Positions 1-8,465 of a stretch of DNA of 64,000 bases are shown one piece after another. The DNA is from Halorussus marinus (GTDB lineage Archaea > Halobacteriota > Halobacteria > Halobacteriales > Haladaptataceae). A model generated the notes under the pieces. That model was not told the origin of the DNA. It did not search any database and worked only from the letters and a program-made list of their open reading frames with translations. The stretch lies in NCBI RefSeq assembly GCF_004765795.1, contig NZ_SBIV01000007.1:1-64000 (forward strand), read 5' to 3'. A program made the translations under genes and the position numbers. Within the stretch, counting starts at the first letter, position 1, and each line of letters opens with the position of its first letter.

Positions 1-2
1 GC

Positions 3-95
3 TTCGCCGTGCGAGCGCGGTCATGGTTTCGTGAGTTCCGCGAGATCGCGCTGATGTGTGTCGTCTATAACATCAAACGCTTCGTCAAACAGTGA
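3..95 (+). pseudogene. IS transposase, C-terminal end (window edge)
   Basis: The reading frame open at the window start ends at a TGA at 93-95 and encodes a tail containing WFREFREIALMCVVYNIKRF. This looks like the C-terminus of a DDE transposase of a haloarchaeal IS (IS5/ISH type, by general resemblance only). The element end probably lies near 125, exactly where the next minus-strand gene loses homology to its paralogue at 48.4 kb, so this IS probably truncated that gene. Confidence 0.55.
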
Positions 96-116
96 ATCTC
101 TCCGCCTTACAGCGAT

Positions 117-344
117 TCAACACAGCCCCTCAACGAGAATCCGATGGATAATAGTCCGGACAGTCTCCGAGCCATATCTGTCGACGACAGTCGCCATCAC
201 TTCGTCTAGGTGGGCGTCTTGGTGGTCCACTCGTGGGTTCTCCGCCCGCTCGAAGACGAGGTCGGCGACGTCATCAACCAATGGATGCTCGGGGTTCCCG
301 GTGCGCTCACGAACGTCAAAGAGGGGCTCAGAGTCGGTCATCAT
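117..344 (-). pseudogene. Truncated copy of the 48336-48668 gene
   Basis: Reads MMTDSEPLFDVRERTGNPEH and matches the 110-residue protein at 48336-48668 almost residue for residue up to LVE. It then ends after three unrelated residues, so about 37 C-terminal residues are missing. The break coincides with the probable end of the IS at the left edge. It lies 2 nt downstream of the zinc-ribbon gene at 347-700, the same two-gene order as the intact copy. Function unknown; it may still be expressed as a short form. Confidence 0.6.
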
Positions 345-346
345 AC

Positions 347-700
347 TTACTCAGCCACGTCCTCGTTCGTGTCTTCCGCCGTTGGCTCCAGCCGTCGCTG
401 TCGACGAACCTCCGCGAGCGTGTCCTCCAGCGTTCCGAGGCCCTCGATGGCTGCGAGTTCATCGGTAATCTCTTCTAGAAGGCGGGCTCGCTCGATTGCG
501 TCTGCAGCGCCGGCGGTCGTCTCGATTGCCTCAACGCGGAGCCGGCGCTCCTCTTGCCACCCACAGTCCCAGCACATTCGGACGACGTCGAGACGCTCGT
601 CTTCAGCAGCATCGAGAACCGCGTCGGACAGTGACGTCGACGGCAGTCGGTCCGGCCCGACCTCGAGCGTGACCGGGCCACCGCACGCAGGACAGTCCAT
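347..700 (-). CDS. Zinc-ribbon protein, 117 aa (paralogue of 48671-49024)
   Basis: I start at ATG 698-700 (MDCPACGGPVTLEVG) because it places a CxxC pair at residues 3-6, and homology to the copy at 48671-49024 begins here. A second CWDCGW pair lies near residue 47, giving a four-cysteine zinc ribbon. The C-terminal half is Glu-rich and probably helical (LLEEITDELAAIEGLG). About 90% identical to its paralogue. The downstream gene is truncated by the IS. A transcription or adaptor role is possible but unproven. Confidence 0.7.
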   Translation of the reverse strand: MDCPACGGPVTLEVGPDRLPSTSLSDAVLDAAEDERLDVVRMCWDCGWQEERRLRVEAIETTAGAADAIERARLLEEITDELAAIEGLGTLEDTLAEVRRQRRLEPTAEDTNEDVAE

Positions 701-1507
701 ATCCGACAGGATGCGCGCCGCGGTCATCAACATCAGGGGCCCCTGAGACGAACTCACAGACAGGGCTCTCGAGGAGGCAAAACCCGATACCTCAGGCTGG
801 TCGTTGGGACGACGAACGCTCCGGTGACTCAGTAGACGATACTGTGCTCTCAAACTGATACATTTCGGAAAGCAGGACTCCAGAGATGGCCCCTCGGCCG
901 GAGAGAGCCGGCGGCCTTCGCACATTGCATATCGCTTCTTTCTTTGGACGAATTCCACGATATGCAGGGCGGAATAACGGCCTCAAATCGAAGAAGAACC
1001 TCGTCGGGCCGATTTGAGGGGGTAGAAAATACCTCGACGAGCTACTGCCTCACCACTATTTCGCTAAAATTGCTCGACCACGGGGTAAACGGGGCAAATT
1101 CGGGGAGTACCGATGAGAGCCACGAACGACTCTGTGTCAAGAATGCCTCGCTGGATGGCCGCGCTCTTCCGGACCACATCGAAAGAACCACTGATTCCCG
1201 CGAATTCGGGACTTTGAATCCACTCAAAATTGCCCGACGGGGTTTCAGTACAAGAGAGACAGCACTACAATCCACCCTGTCGAAATACTGAGAGGATACT
1301 CGTTCACAGTCCGTACTCGACAGTGGACACGTTCGGAATGTTAACCAACAATTTGAACCAAAACAGAGCCTGTTGGTTAATAATCTACCCCTCCACTGTT
1401 TCCGGAGCTTTGTCTGGGCGTAATGTGCGGTGAAGTAGCACCTTTGAACTGCCTGATTCAGTGAGATCACCGATAATCCTTAGGGGCGTCGCGTGCTATC
1501 GAAGCAC
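701..1507. other. Non-coding stretch with conserved hairpins
   Basis: No convincing gene: open frames differ between the two duplicate copies, and copy 2 has a stop where copy 1 is open. Inverted repeats are kept in both copies. One is TGCATATCG/CGATATGCA (926-934 with 958-966), extended to 11 bp in copy 2. Another is CCTCAAATCG/CGATTTGAGG (981-990 with 1010-1019). The dispersed inverted repeat lies at 1341-1380. A structured RNA or DNA-binding region is possible. Confidence 0.5.
1341..1380. repeat. Dispersed inverted repeat IR-1
   Basis: TTAACCAACA, 20-nt spacer, TGTTGGTTAA; both arms perfect. It sits 128 bp before the start of the 1508-1822 gene and within duplication copy 1. Member of the ten-copy family described in the findings. 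Confidence 0.95.
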
Positions 1508-1822
1508 ATGTTCGATCTCTTCGGCGATGACGGCCATGACGACCGTGTGGAGGCCCAAGCAGATCTGTTCAACACGCTCGGTTATTCAGATGTGCGGGCG
1601 GATCACACATCGGACTACCCTGACCCCGAGCAACGAAACGGACGAGTACCCGATGTAACAGCTGATAGCCCATTTGGCCGTGATCCCGTAGTCGAGATAG
1701 ATAGCGGTACGACGACCTCCAAACGCGATCAGCGCCAACTGGATGATCTTGAGTCTGGGATTGGTCCAGATGAGCGCTTGGTCCAAATCGACGATGATGA
1801 CCAGCTGTTCGGTGGTTGGTAG
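1508..1822 (+). CDS. Hypothetical acidic protein, 104 aa
   Basis: Starts at ATG 1508 (MFDLFGDDGHDD); an in-frame GTG at 1493 is possible. Very acidic, haloarchaeal in character. The middle reads RVPDVTADSPFGRDPVVEIDSGTT, whose PD...EID pattern faintly recalls the core of PD-(D/E)xK-fold proteins, though no complete catalytic lysine motif is evident. It stands alone between the inverted repeat and a gene-free stretch. Function unknown. Confidence 0.6.
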   Translation: MFDLFGDDGHDDRVEAQADLFNTLGYSDVRADHTSDYPDPEQRNGRVPDVTADSPFGRDPVVEIDSGTTTSKRDQRQLDDLESGIGPDERLVQIDDDDQLFGGW

Positions 1823-2547
1823 GCCGTTCTAAATATCATAGAGCAGTACATCGGCGGGATTCTTAGAAGTCATCGACCAGGATAGCGGCTTAGCCCCACC
1901 AAGTGGACATTGCAAGACGTATTTCAAGACTACAGCGCAATTAGATGAGGGTAACCGAGGGACGACGAATGGAGCACGCTCCACAAACAGCTCGAATAAG
2001 AGCTGATGATGTCCTCGATGGTAGGTTACCACCGGCGCCCAAGCTTGTACTCTTTGGACTGAAGAGAGTCCATACTCAATCCTGATTGGGAGAGCTCTGT
2101 CTACTAGCGGAGGGTGTTCTGATTGTAGAATTCGGTTTTAGCCCCATATTCGCATAATAATCCCGAAATTGGAGGATAGAGCAGAACTAGAAAACGGCCG
2201 AGGGATAAAGTGAATTGATTATCCGAGAACGGCAGTTACAATATCTTGATACAATACGCTCAACTCAAAGAGAGCTAAATTCAGAGATCACAGGTGAAAT
2301 GGGTTACTCGAACCTATTTCGGGCATCTGGAATATGCTTATCGTGTATAAGACAATAGTAACACAGAGTACAGGGTGGAAAACCATTAAGTTCAGACAGC
2401 ACTTTCGTTGGGGTAGGCGGTCGAGAATACGACGTTGCCTGGAAAGAGCCCGCTCACAGCGCCGTGGACGCCTACTTCTCGAACAGTACCCGGACTCACG
2501 GCGAGGAACTGCCACCCGTAGTGATCGAGAACCCACCACACTACACA
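1823..2547. other. Intergenic, no gene seen
   Basis: About 720 bp with only short frames lacking coding character, fairly AT-rich from 2100 to 2400. The segment encoded on the minus strand at 1829-2032 could be a decayed IS fragment, but I could not support this. No tRNA, ORB or dispersed inverted repeat found. Confidence 0.5.
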
Positions 2548-3309
2548 ATGAACACCAGCGATTCCGACGACACTGACCGACTCGAACAGTACATCCGCGA
2601 CGAGAAGGGCCATCTCGACAGTTGGGAGAGTATGATCACGCTCGCGAATTGGCTCTACACGCACGAGTATTTCGAAACCAACGATCGCGTGGTCCCCACG
2701 AGCGATCTCAAAGAGATCCTTGGCGACCGGCTCGAATACGGTGTGGACACACTCCTCGACCATCTCGAAGATATCAACGTCGTCGACGAAGTCTCACAAG
2801 GAGGCGGTCGGTTCATTCTGCATGAACGGAGTGGGCGGGCTTTTTTCGACCCAAACAACAGAGAGATGCTGCCACTCCTCGACGAAGAGATCTCGCGGTT
2901 CCTCGAGGACCTACACGAGCAAGAAAGCCAAGCGCTGGAGTCCGAAGACGCCGGTGACGACGAAACTCAGTCGGTCGCTGACGGCGGAGAACCCGAAGAC
3001 GCCGATCCGAACGAGACCGACAAGGCGGAGGCTGGCAACCAGGAGGACCCCGACGATGGGCCGACAACGCTTCGCGCAGTCGCCGCAGCTGCACTAGACG
3101 TCAAGGAACCGGTCGAGGACGCGCTCACGAACCCCACGGACCATATCGAGCGGATCGTCCGATTCGACGACGTGGTTACGGAAGTCATCGAGAGCGACGT
3201 CGTGAACCGCGGACGTGCGTACGAGCCGATGGGCTGGCGCAACGCTGCCAACAAATGGGTGCTGAAGACGACGGCGAAAGCACGCAAAGAGAACGAATCC
3301 TTGTCGTGA
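2548..3309 (+). CDS. Winged-helix-like acidic protein, 253 aa
   Basis: I prefer ATG 2548 (MNTSDSDDTDRLEQYIRDEK) over the upstream GTG at 2464, because the upstream stretch lacks haloarchaeal composition. Residues 20-100 look like a winged-helix domain (TSDLKEILGDRLEYGVDTLLDHLEDINVV). Residues 130-180 are a Glu/Asp-rich linker, followed by a conserved-looking C-terminal domain ending KWVLKTTAKARKENES. Possibly a DNA-binding plasmid protein. It converges with the next gene and shares no operon. Confidence 0.6.
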   Translation: MNTSDSDDTDRLEQYIRDEKGHLDSWESMITLANWLYTHEYFETNDRVVPTSDLKEILGDRLEYGVDTLLDHLEDINVVDEVSQGGGRFILHERSGRAFFDPNNREMLPLLDEEISRFLEDLHEQESQALESEDAGDDETQSVADGGEPEDADPNETDKAEAGNQEDPDDGPTTLRAVAAAALDVKEPVEDALTNPTDHIERIVRFDDVVTEVIESDVVNRGRAYEPMGWRNAANKWVLKTTAKARKENESLS

Positions 3310-3340
3310 TCTGTCAGCACTAGTTATCGGCGTCGACCAG

Positions 3341-4060
3341 TTAGTTCAATTCATTCCGTACAGCTGAGTAGAGGAAGTCCTCGACGTCCCGGTATGTCGG
3401 GTCGTCTGCGACCTCGGCCTCGATCCGATCCCAGAGTTCCTCGGGTACTTCGAGCCGCCGGCCGCCTGTCCGCGCCTCCCGCAGCGCCTCAAGGTCGATG
3501 TCGTAGGCCTCCTCGTCGTAATGGGCGTTGAACGCGGCGTCGGCCGCCTCGAGGTTGGTGTGGTTGTCGGGTATGTCCGGCGCCGACTCGGACTCGTCAA
3601 TTACCGCCCGGAGTTCGTACTCCTTGTACGCCTCTCGGATGTCGTCTACGAAGTCCCAGTACTCCTCGACGGACGCCGTCTGCCTGTTGGGTGCATCGTA
3701 GCCGAGCGCCTCCATCCCGATCACAGCCCGCTTGTTGAGGATGGCATACGTGTCCGGGGCGAGAACATGGAGTAGCTCGGTTGCGGTCGCCCAGCCGAAG
3801 CCGTCGAGTTCCAGCACGTCTTCGAGGGCATCCGTATCCTCGAGCGCCCGCTCGACGGTGGCAACGACCTCATCGGGACTCTGGTCGTCCAAGACGATGT
3901 TGTCGACGTAGTGGTCGATGCTTCCCCGTGTCTCGGTCGCCCAGAAGCCGTTGTGGGAGACCAGTTCCACGAACGTGTCGCGGGACGGGGTTTCGAGGAA
4001 GTTCTCGGCCAGTTCACGTTTCTCTCCGATGTCGTCGTTCCGATCTGGGTAGTAGCTCAT
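3341..4060 (-). CDS. HhH-like hypothetical protein, about 240 aa
   Basis: Start chosen at ATG 4058-4060 (MSYYPDRNDDIGEKRELAE); ATG 4067-4069 and a TTG further upstream are alternatives. Around residues 85-120 a helical segment (LDGFGWATATELLHVLAP) resembles a helix-hairpin-helix as found in DNA glycosylase-like folds. The last 40 residues (RLEVPEELWDRIEAEVADDP) resemble a small ribbon-helix-helix or coiled tail. No catalytic residues are recognised. Single gene, divergent from orc1 at 4414. Confidence 0.55.
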   Translation of the reverse strand: MSYYPDRNDDIGEKRELAENFLETPSRDTFVELVSHNGFWATETRGSIDHYVDNIVLDDQSPDEVVATVERALEDTDALEDVLELDGFGWATATELLHVLAPDTYAILNKRAVIGMEALGYDAPNRQTASVEEYWDFVDDIREAYKEYELRAVIDESESAPDIPDNHTNLEAADAAFNAHYDEEAYDIDLEALREARTGGRRLEVPEELWDRIEAEVADDPTYRDVEDFLYSAVRNELN

Positions 4061-4413
4061 TTGCTTCATCTCGTTCTGTTTCGAACTTCGTTCCTTCTCG
4101 ATAGCGACCAATCTTCATTCTCTGTTCGTAGTTCTATTGGGATAAGTATTTTCCCAAGTCGTGCAATCAGTAGCGCGTATTCGAAAAATTTCCGGGAAAT
4201 AGAGCATCTGAGCGGGAAACTCGCCGTCCCTATAGTCGATTTTCCGGTTCTGTTAATGGGATCAGGCTTCCGGAATGCGATTGATTCAGGGGATTCACAA
4301 TCGCGTTACTGGCCGCTAATTTTCCCGATAGCACCAGGGTCGTCCAGATGTTTTCCGGAAACAACCCAATCACGTTTTTAGTACTAGCCAGAAAACCAGT
4401 CTACCAAGCAACG
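4061..4413. other. AT-richer intergenic region before orc1
   Basis: About 350 bp separating two divergent genes. It holds several TTTTCC/GGAAA-type inverted motifs (for example around 4185-4200 and 4348-4360) but no ORB-like G-string repeats like those at the two origins. I therefore do not call an origin here. Confidence 0.45.
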
Positions 4414-5442
4414 ATGATCCGCGATGCTCGCGTTCTCCGCGCCGGGTTCGTCCCTCGGGAAGTTGAGCATCGCGACGCCGAAGTCAACCACCTCTCCAGC
4501 GTCCTCGAGCCCATCACGAACGGAGAACCAGCCGACACAGCCATCGTCACCGGACCCAGCGGCGCCGGCAAGACCTGCATCTCGCAATTCGTCACCGAAC
4601 GACTCCGGGAAGAGGTCCTGGACGTTGAGGCCACCTACGTCAACTGCTGGCGTAATTACACCCGATTTCGGACGCTCTACCAGATCCTCGACGACCTCGG
4701 CGCGACCATCGACATCCACCGGCAGTCGACGCCGCATGACGAACTCGTTGACCGCCTCCAGCAGCATGACGGCCCGCGAACCGTCGTCATCCTCGACGAG
4801 GTCGACCAGCTCGAAGACCCCAGCGTCATCTACGACCTCCACAGCCTCCCGCAGTTCGCGATCATCTGCATCGCGAACAAGGAAGAGGAGCTGTTCAGCC
4901 GCGTCGACGACCGCCTCGTGAGCCGCCTGCGCTCCAGCGAACACGTCCGGATGGCCAAGTACCACGACGAGCAGCTGTACGACATCCTGAGTGCGCGGGC
5001 GAAGTGGGGGCTCGACGAGAACGTCATCACCGACGACCAGCTCTACCGGATCGCCGACGCGGCCGCCGGCGACGCCCGCCTCGCAATCGGCATCCTCCGC
5101 ACGGCCGCCGGCAAGGCCGACCGCGAAAACCACGAACGCATCACCGACGACATTCTCCTGGACGCCGCCGAGGATGCTCGGGCCCAGATTAAGCAGAAGA
5201 GCATCGATTCACTCACGCCACACCAGCGGGTTGTCTACGACATTGTCTGCGACTATGGCCCACTCGGACCAAGCAAAATCTATGATCGCTATACTGACGA
5301 GGTTGATGATCCACGAACTAAGCGAACCATTCGGACGTATCTGTCCAAAATGACGCAATACAACCTCCTCAGAGCGGACGGGTCAAGCCGGGATCGAGAA
5401 TACACAGCCATCGATCAACCATCTCCCATACTCGCTGAGTAG
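4414..5442 (+). CDS. cdc6: Orc1/Cdc6-family initiator ATPase, 342 aa
   Basis: AAA+ protein of the archaeal Orc1/Cdc6 family, which binds origins and loads the MCM helicase. Walker A is GPSGAGKT (residues 48-55) and Walker B is VVILDEVDQL. A lid region follows, then a C-terminal winged-helix domain (SLTPHQRVVYDIVCDYGPLG). It is shorter than the two origin-linked paralogues. Start at ATG 4414 (MIRDARVLRAGFV). No ORB array flanks it, so it may be an orphan initiator. Two fragments of related C-terminal domains lie downstream beside tnpB elements. Confidence 0.9.
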   Translation: MIRDARVLRAGFVPREVEHRDAEVNHLSSVLEPITNGEPADTAIVTGPSGAGKTCISQFVTERLREEVLDVEATYVNCWRNYTRFRTLYQILDDLGATIDIHRQSTPHDELVDRLQQHDGPRTVVILDEVDQLEDPSVIYDLHSLPQFAIICIANKEEELFSRVDDRLVSRLRSSEHVRMAKYHDEQLYDILSARAKWGLDENVITDDQLYRIADAAAGDARLAIGILRTAAGKADRENHERITDDILLDAAEDARAQIKQKSIDSLTPHQRVVYDIVCDYGPLGPSKIYDRYTDEVDDPRTKRTIRTYLSKMTQYNLLRADGSSRDREYTAIDQPSPILAE

Positions 5443-6799
5443 GGGGAAACGGAACTGGCCCTTCCGGTAACTATTAAGTGGCTTTGTGACTACATTGAAT
5501 ATAGTGTCGGACGACGAGTATCACCGCCGAACGGCCATCACACGACTGGCTGTATCCCCATCTGACGAAAAACTTCTCCGAGATACCATCAAGCAGTGGA
5601 AACAGGGGTGCCAGATTGCCGTAGATAAGGCGTGGGAGCGGTGCCACTCGAAGTCCGACATCCAGCAACTTGCCTACGACGACGTGCGAGAGGCCACTAG
5701 TCTCAGCAGCCAACACGCCATTCTCGCGTGTCATCAAGCAGCTGAGAACATCAAATCCTGTATCTCCCGTCGTCAAAACGGGAAGAAAGCGAGCAAGCCC
5801 ACATATACGAGTCCGACCATCACTTACGACAGTCGGACAATGACCCTCTTCCCCGAGAAAGAAGAGGTGACGCTCACCACGCACGGCGACCACTCGCGAA
5901 CCCGAGTCAGCCTCGTCCTACCAGACGAGGAAACCGGCTACCAGTACCAGTATTTCGACAGCGACGAGTGGGAATCCACGGAATCCACGCTCCACTACCG
6001 TGACGGCGGATGGTATCTACACATTGGCTTCCGGAAACTGACGCAAGACGCTGAGGAAGAGACGACCGAGAACGGAACGGTTCTCGGCGTTGACCTTGGC
6101 GTGAACGAGATAGCTGTGACCAGCACTGCTCGGTTCTTTTCTGCTGGTGAATTAAGTCATAAGCGCCGGGAGTTTAAACGAGTGCGTGGGAATCTCGAAG
6201 ATCGTGGTACGCGGAACGCTCACCGTGCTCTACAAGCGGTGAGTGGCCGGGAAAACGAGTACGTGAAACACATCCTCCACAGGGTGGCAAACGGAATCGT
6301 CGAGGAAGCGCTGCGCTACGACTGTGATGGAATCGTTTTTGAGGAGTTAGATGGAATTCGGGAGCGACTTCCTAAAGCGGATTGGCACTCTGAATGGGCA
6401 TTTCACCGTCTCTACGAGTACGTCGAGTACAAGGCAGAGGCAGAAGGAGTGTTCGTAGATACAACGAATCCAAAGAACACCAGCATACGGTGCGCTGAGT
6501 GTGGCTCGATACACAGAAAGAACCGCTCTACTCGAGAAAGATTCGAGTGTCAGAACTGTGGGAACCGGAACCACGCGGATTACAATGCCGCTAAGAACGT
6601 CGCAGACGTGTATCTCCGACGTGAGCAACAGTCCTCACGTCGGAGGGGCGTCAGTCAATACGCCCTGAAGTCCGGGACTGTGACGCCGAACCGGGGATAC
6701 ACCCCGTACCCCGACGGGTTCGAGGCTGAGTCCGCGGACAAGCCCCACTCTCCACGAGCGAACCCACCAGGGTGAGCGAAGCAGGTTGGGGTTGTTGAC
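5443..6799 (+). mobile_element. IS1341-type element 1 (tnpB only)
   Basis: Contains tnpB but no tnpA (Y1 transposase). The right end is probably GTTGAC at 6794-6799: the tnpB element at 10.1-11.6 kb ends in the same bases, and orc1-homologous DNA begins at the next base. The left end is not defined; it must lie after the orc1 stop. The region over the tnpB 3' end contains hairpins, as expected for the overlapping guide (omega/reRNA) transcript known for this family. Confidence 0.6.
5486..6775 (+). CDS. tnpB: TnpB RNA-guided nuclease, 429 aa
   Basis: TnpB of IS200/IS605 (IS1341) type, ancestor-like to Cas12. RuvC residues are visible: D in GVDLGVNEIAV, E in FEELDGIRERL, D in HADYNAAKN. The zinc finger is CAECG...CQNCG. 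All catalytic residues are present and the length is normal, so it may be active. GTG start at 5486; GTG 5504 (VSDDEYHRR) is an alternative. Same subfamily as the TnpB at 10282 (both have ALKSGT near the end). It follows the orc1 stop by 43 bp. Confidence 0.9.
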   Translation: MTTLNIVSDDEYHRRTAITRLAVSPSDEKLLRDTIKQWKQGCQIAVDKAWERCHSKSDIQQLAYDDVREATSLSSQHAILACHQAAENIKSCISRRQNGKKASKPTYTSPTITYDSRTMTLFPEKEEVTLTTHGDHSRTRVSLVLPDEETGYQYQYFDSDEWESTESTLHYRDGGWYLHIGFRKLTQDAEEETTENGTVLGVDLGVNEIAVTSTARFFSAGELSHKRREFKRVRGNLEDRGTRNAHRALQAVSGRENEYVKHILHRVANGIVEEALRYDCDGIVFEELDGIRERLPKADWHSEWAFHRLYEYVEYKAEAEGVFVDTTNPKNTSIRCAECGSIHRKNRSTRERFECQNCGNRNHADYNAAKNVADVYLRREQQSSRRRGVSQYALKSGTVTPNRGYTPYPDGFEAESADKPHSPRANPPG

Positions 6800-7049
6800 G
6801 CAGAAGAGTCTCGATTTACTCACTCCGTACCAGCGCGTCGTCTACGACATCGTTCGCGAGCACGGCCCGGTCGGGCCGAGCGAGATTCACGAGCGCTATA
6901 CCGAGGAGGTCGATGATCCACGGACGAAGCGGACTGTTCGGGCGTATTTGTCTAAGATGACTCAATACAACCTCGTCGAAGCAGACGGATCCAGCCGAGA
7001 TCGCGAATACACAGCCATCGACCAGCCATCTGCTACGCTCCCTGAGTAG
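6800..7049 (+). pseudogene. orc1/cdc6 C-terminal fragment B
   Basis: Encodes QKSLDLLTPYQRVVYDIVRE and on to a stop, matching the last 83 residues of the intact Orc1 at 4414-5442 (roughly 80% identical). It starts at the base after the presumed right end of IS element 1. No N-terminal AAA+ part exists, so this is the 3' remnant of a second orc1 gene that lost its front part. A short protein could still be read from upstream in-frame starts. Confidence 0.85.
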
Positions 7050-7207
7050 TTGGGTAGGACAACACACCTTCACCAAGACAGCCTATGATCCGTTGTAATC
7101 TCGGAGCGAGGGAAAACCGGCCTAAGTCTAGAGAAATCCACTCCAGCATCACGTTTCTAATCCAGGAAGATTCAGGAGACAATTTTCAACTTGGTTGTTG
7201 AGATTGT

Positions 7208-8317
7208 CTACTCGTAGACGACTTCTAGAATCGTATATAATGTGAACATCAAGAACAGAATCGATATTGTTGAGATATTTTCATCGAAGTATGCAGTTAG
7301 ACTGCCGTGCATGATTGCGTTTCGATGATCCCAGAAATCCTCCAGATTGGCTTCAATCTTGTCAGCATCAACTCCGTAGTATCCGTGGTCAATCTCTTCG
7401 TATGCTTCCTTCAGTGCCTGACGTTTCTGAGATGAAGTGTAGTAGCCATTACCGTCAGGCGTTTTGCCTTGATCTGAACAGAGGATATCCATCAAACCAT
7501 CCTGAACACTAATGAAAATGAAACAGGGAAGCATGAACTCCTCATTCAGATAGGCCTCTAGTCCTCTATCGATCCGACCGGTATAGTCATCTAACTCTGC
7601 TTCATCCGACTCTTCCAAATCCTTCAGTAACGAGGCCACAGATTCAACACCAACCTGCTGTGCCCGAGTATCAATCTCGACATCGTCAATTTCGTAGTTT
7701 TCTGGGTTATCGAAGTTCTGAATGCCGTTCTCTAATGCTTGTTGAACTTCCAGATAGTGTTCCCGAATTGACGCTATTATATCTCCAAAATCAATATCAG
7801 CCAATACCCCTTGAAGAGTCCTTTCCAAACGCTGCATGCCCTTGTTGACCGGCTCCCAATCAACCCGATCAATTGTCTCAGCCAATTTTTCTGCTGGTAC
7901 CCCACCAGTGAATTCTCTGGGAGGGTCTTTCAATTCGACACTACTGAGATCGTGTTCCTGATACAATGCTCCGACAAACTCGCGGACATAATCTTTTGCA
8001 GCTTCGACAGACCAATCACCTTCTCCAGCTACTTCTTCTATACTATTTTCCCGGACGAAGAACCGAATACCGGCCATATAACCACGGGTTGAAGCAACAT
8101 CTAAAGGATATGAATAAATCAACTGAAAAAGTTTCAAAGCTTCTCTCGCCCGGTCTTCATCTAAACCGAGATCTTCCTCGACTTGGGACACATCCTCCGT
8201 TTCCTGATACAGATGGCCCGCCTCGCGAATCGTTTCACACCACCGAAATTCGACCAGACGTTGTTGTTCCTCTCTCTTCTGTCTAAGCGTTTCTAGCAAC
8301 TCATGAACATCCGACAT
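7208..8317 (-). CDS. HEPN-like protein, 369 aa, low GC
   Basis: Starts at ATG 8317 (MSDVHELLETLRQKREEQQR). The gene is clearly AT-richer than its neighbours, suggesting recent acquisition. Residues 1-60 look like a coiled coil or helix-turn-helix. The C-terminal region contains FWDHRNAIMHGSLTAY, which fits the Rx4-6H signature of HEPN RNase domains common in abortive-infection and toxin systems. No partner gene is adjacent: it lies between two orc1 fragments. A defence role is inference; the family is not identified. Confidence 0.6.
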   Translation of the reverse strand: MSDVHELLETLRQKREEQQRLVEFRWCETIREAGHLYQETEDVSQVEEDLGLDEDRAREALKLFQLIYSYPLDVASTRGYMAGIRFFVRENSIEEVAGEGDWSVEAAKDYVREFVGALYQEHDLSSVELKDPPREFTGGVPAEKLAETIDRVDWEPVNKGMQRLERTLQGVLADIDFGDIIASIREHYLEVQQALENGIQNFDNPENYEIDDVEIDTRAQQVGVESVASLLKDLEESDEAELDDYTGRIDRGLEAYLNEEFMLPCFIFISVQDGLMDILCSDQGKTPDGNGYYTSSQKRQALKEAYEEIDHGYYGVDADKIEANLEDFWDHRNAIMHGSLTAYFDENISTISILFLMFTLYTILEVVYE

Positions 8318-8465
8318 TATCTTGATTAGTTACTTCTCTGCCGTATAATGATTTTCCTACCGTTAGCAGCTATACCATTTCGGGAGCACGCTTCATCACC
8401 AAGAGAGCCAGTGTCCACGCCGGGAGAAACAGATGATCCGAACGTATCTCTCGAAGATGGAGCAG

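Larger units (their letters stand above)
128..1411. repeat. Segmental duplication, copy 1 (about 1.28 kb)
   Basis: This stretch matches 48452-49736 in the same orientation at roughly 85-90% identity by eye. It covers the truncated gene, the zinc-ribbon gene, about 640 bp of non-coding DNA and the inverted repeat at 1341-1380. Coding and non-coding parts seem equally conserved. The left limit is at the probable IS end; the right limit is just after a shared CCACTGTTTCCGGAGCTTT. Confidence 0.85.

Noticed and set aside
944-1291. Open frame on the plus strand in the duplicated non-coding region
   Set aside because: Copy 2 has a stop at the same place and a broken frame; changes do not favour synonymous positions.
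1829-2032. Possible transposase remnant
   Set aside because: Too short and without a recognisable catalytic motif.
4061-4413. Possible third origin before the first orc1
   Set aside because: No G-string ORB repeats, only scattered GGAAA/TTTCC motifs.
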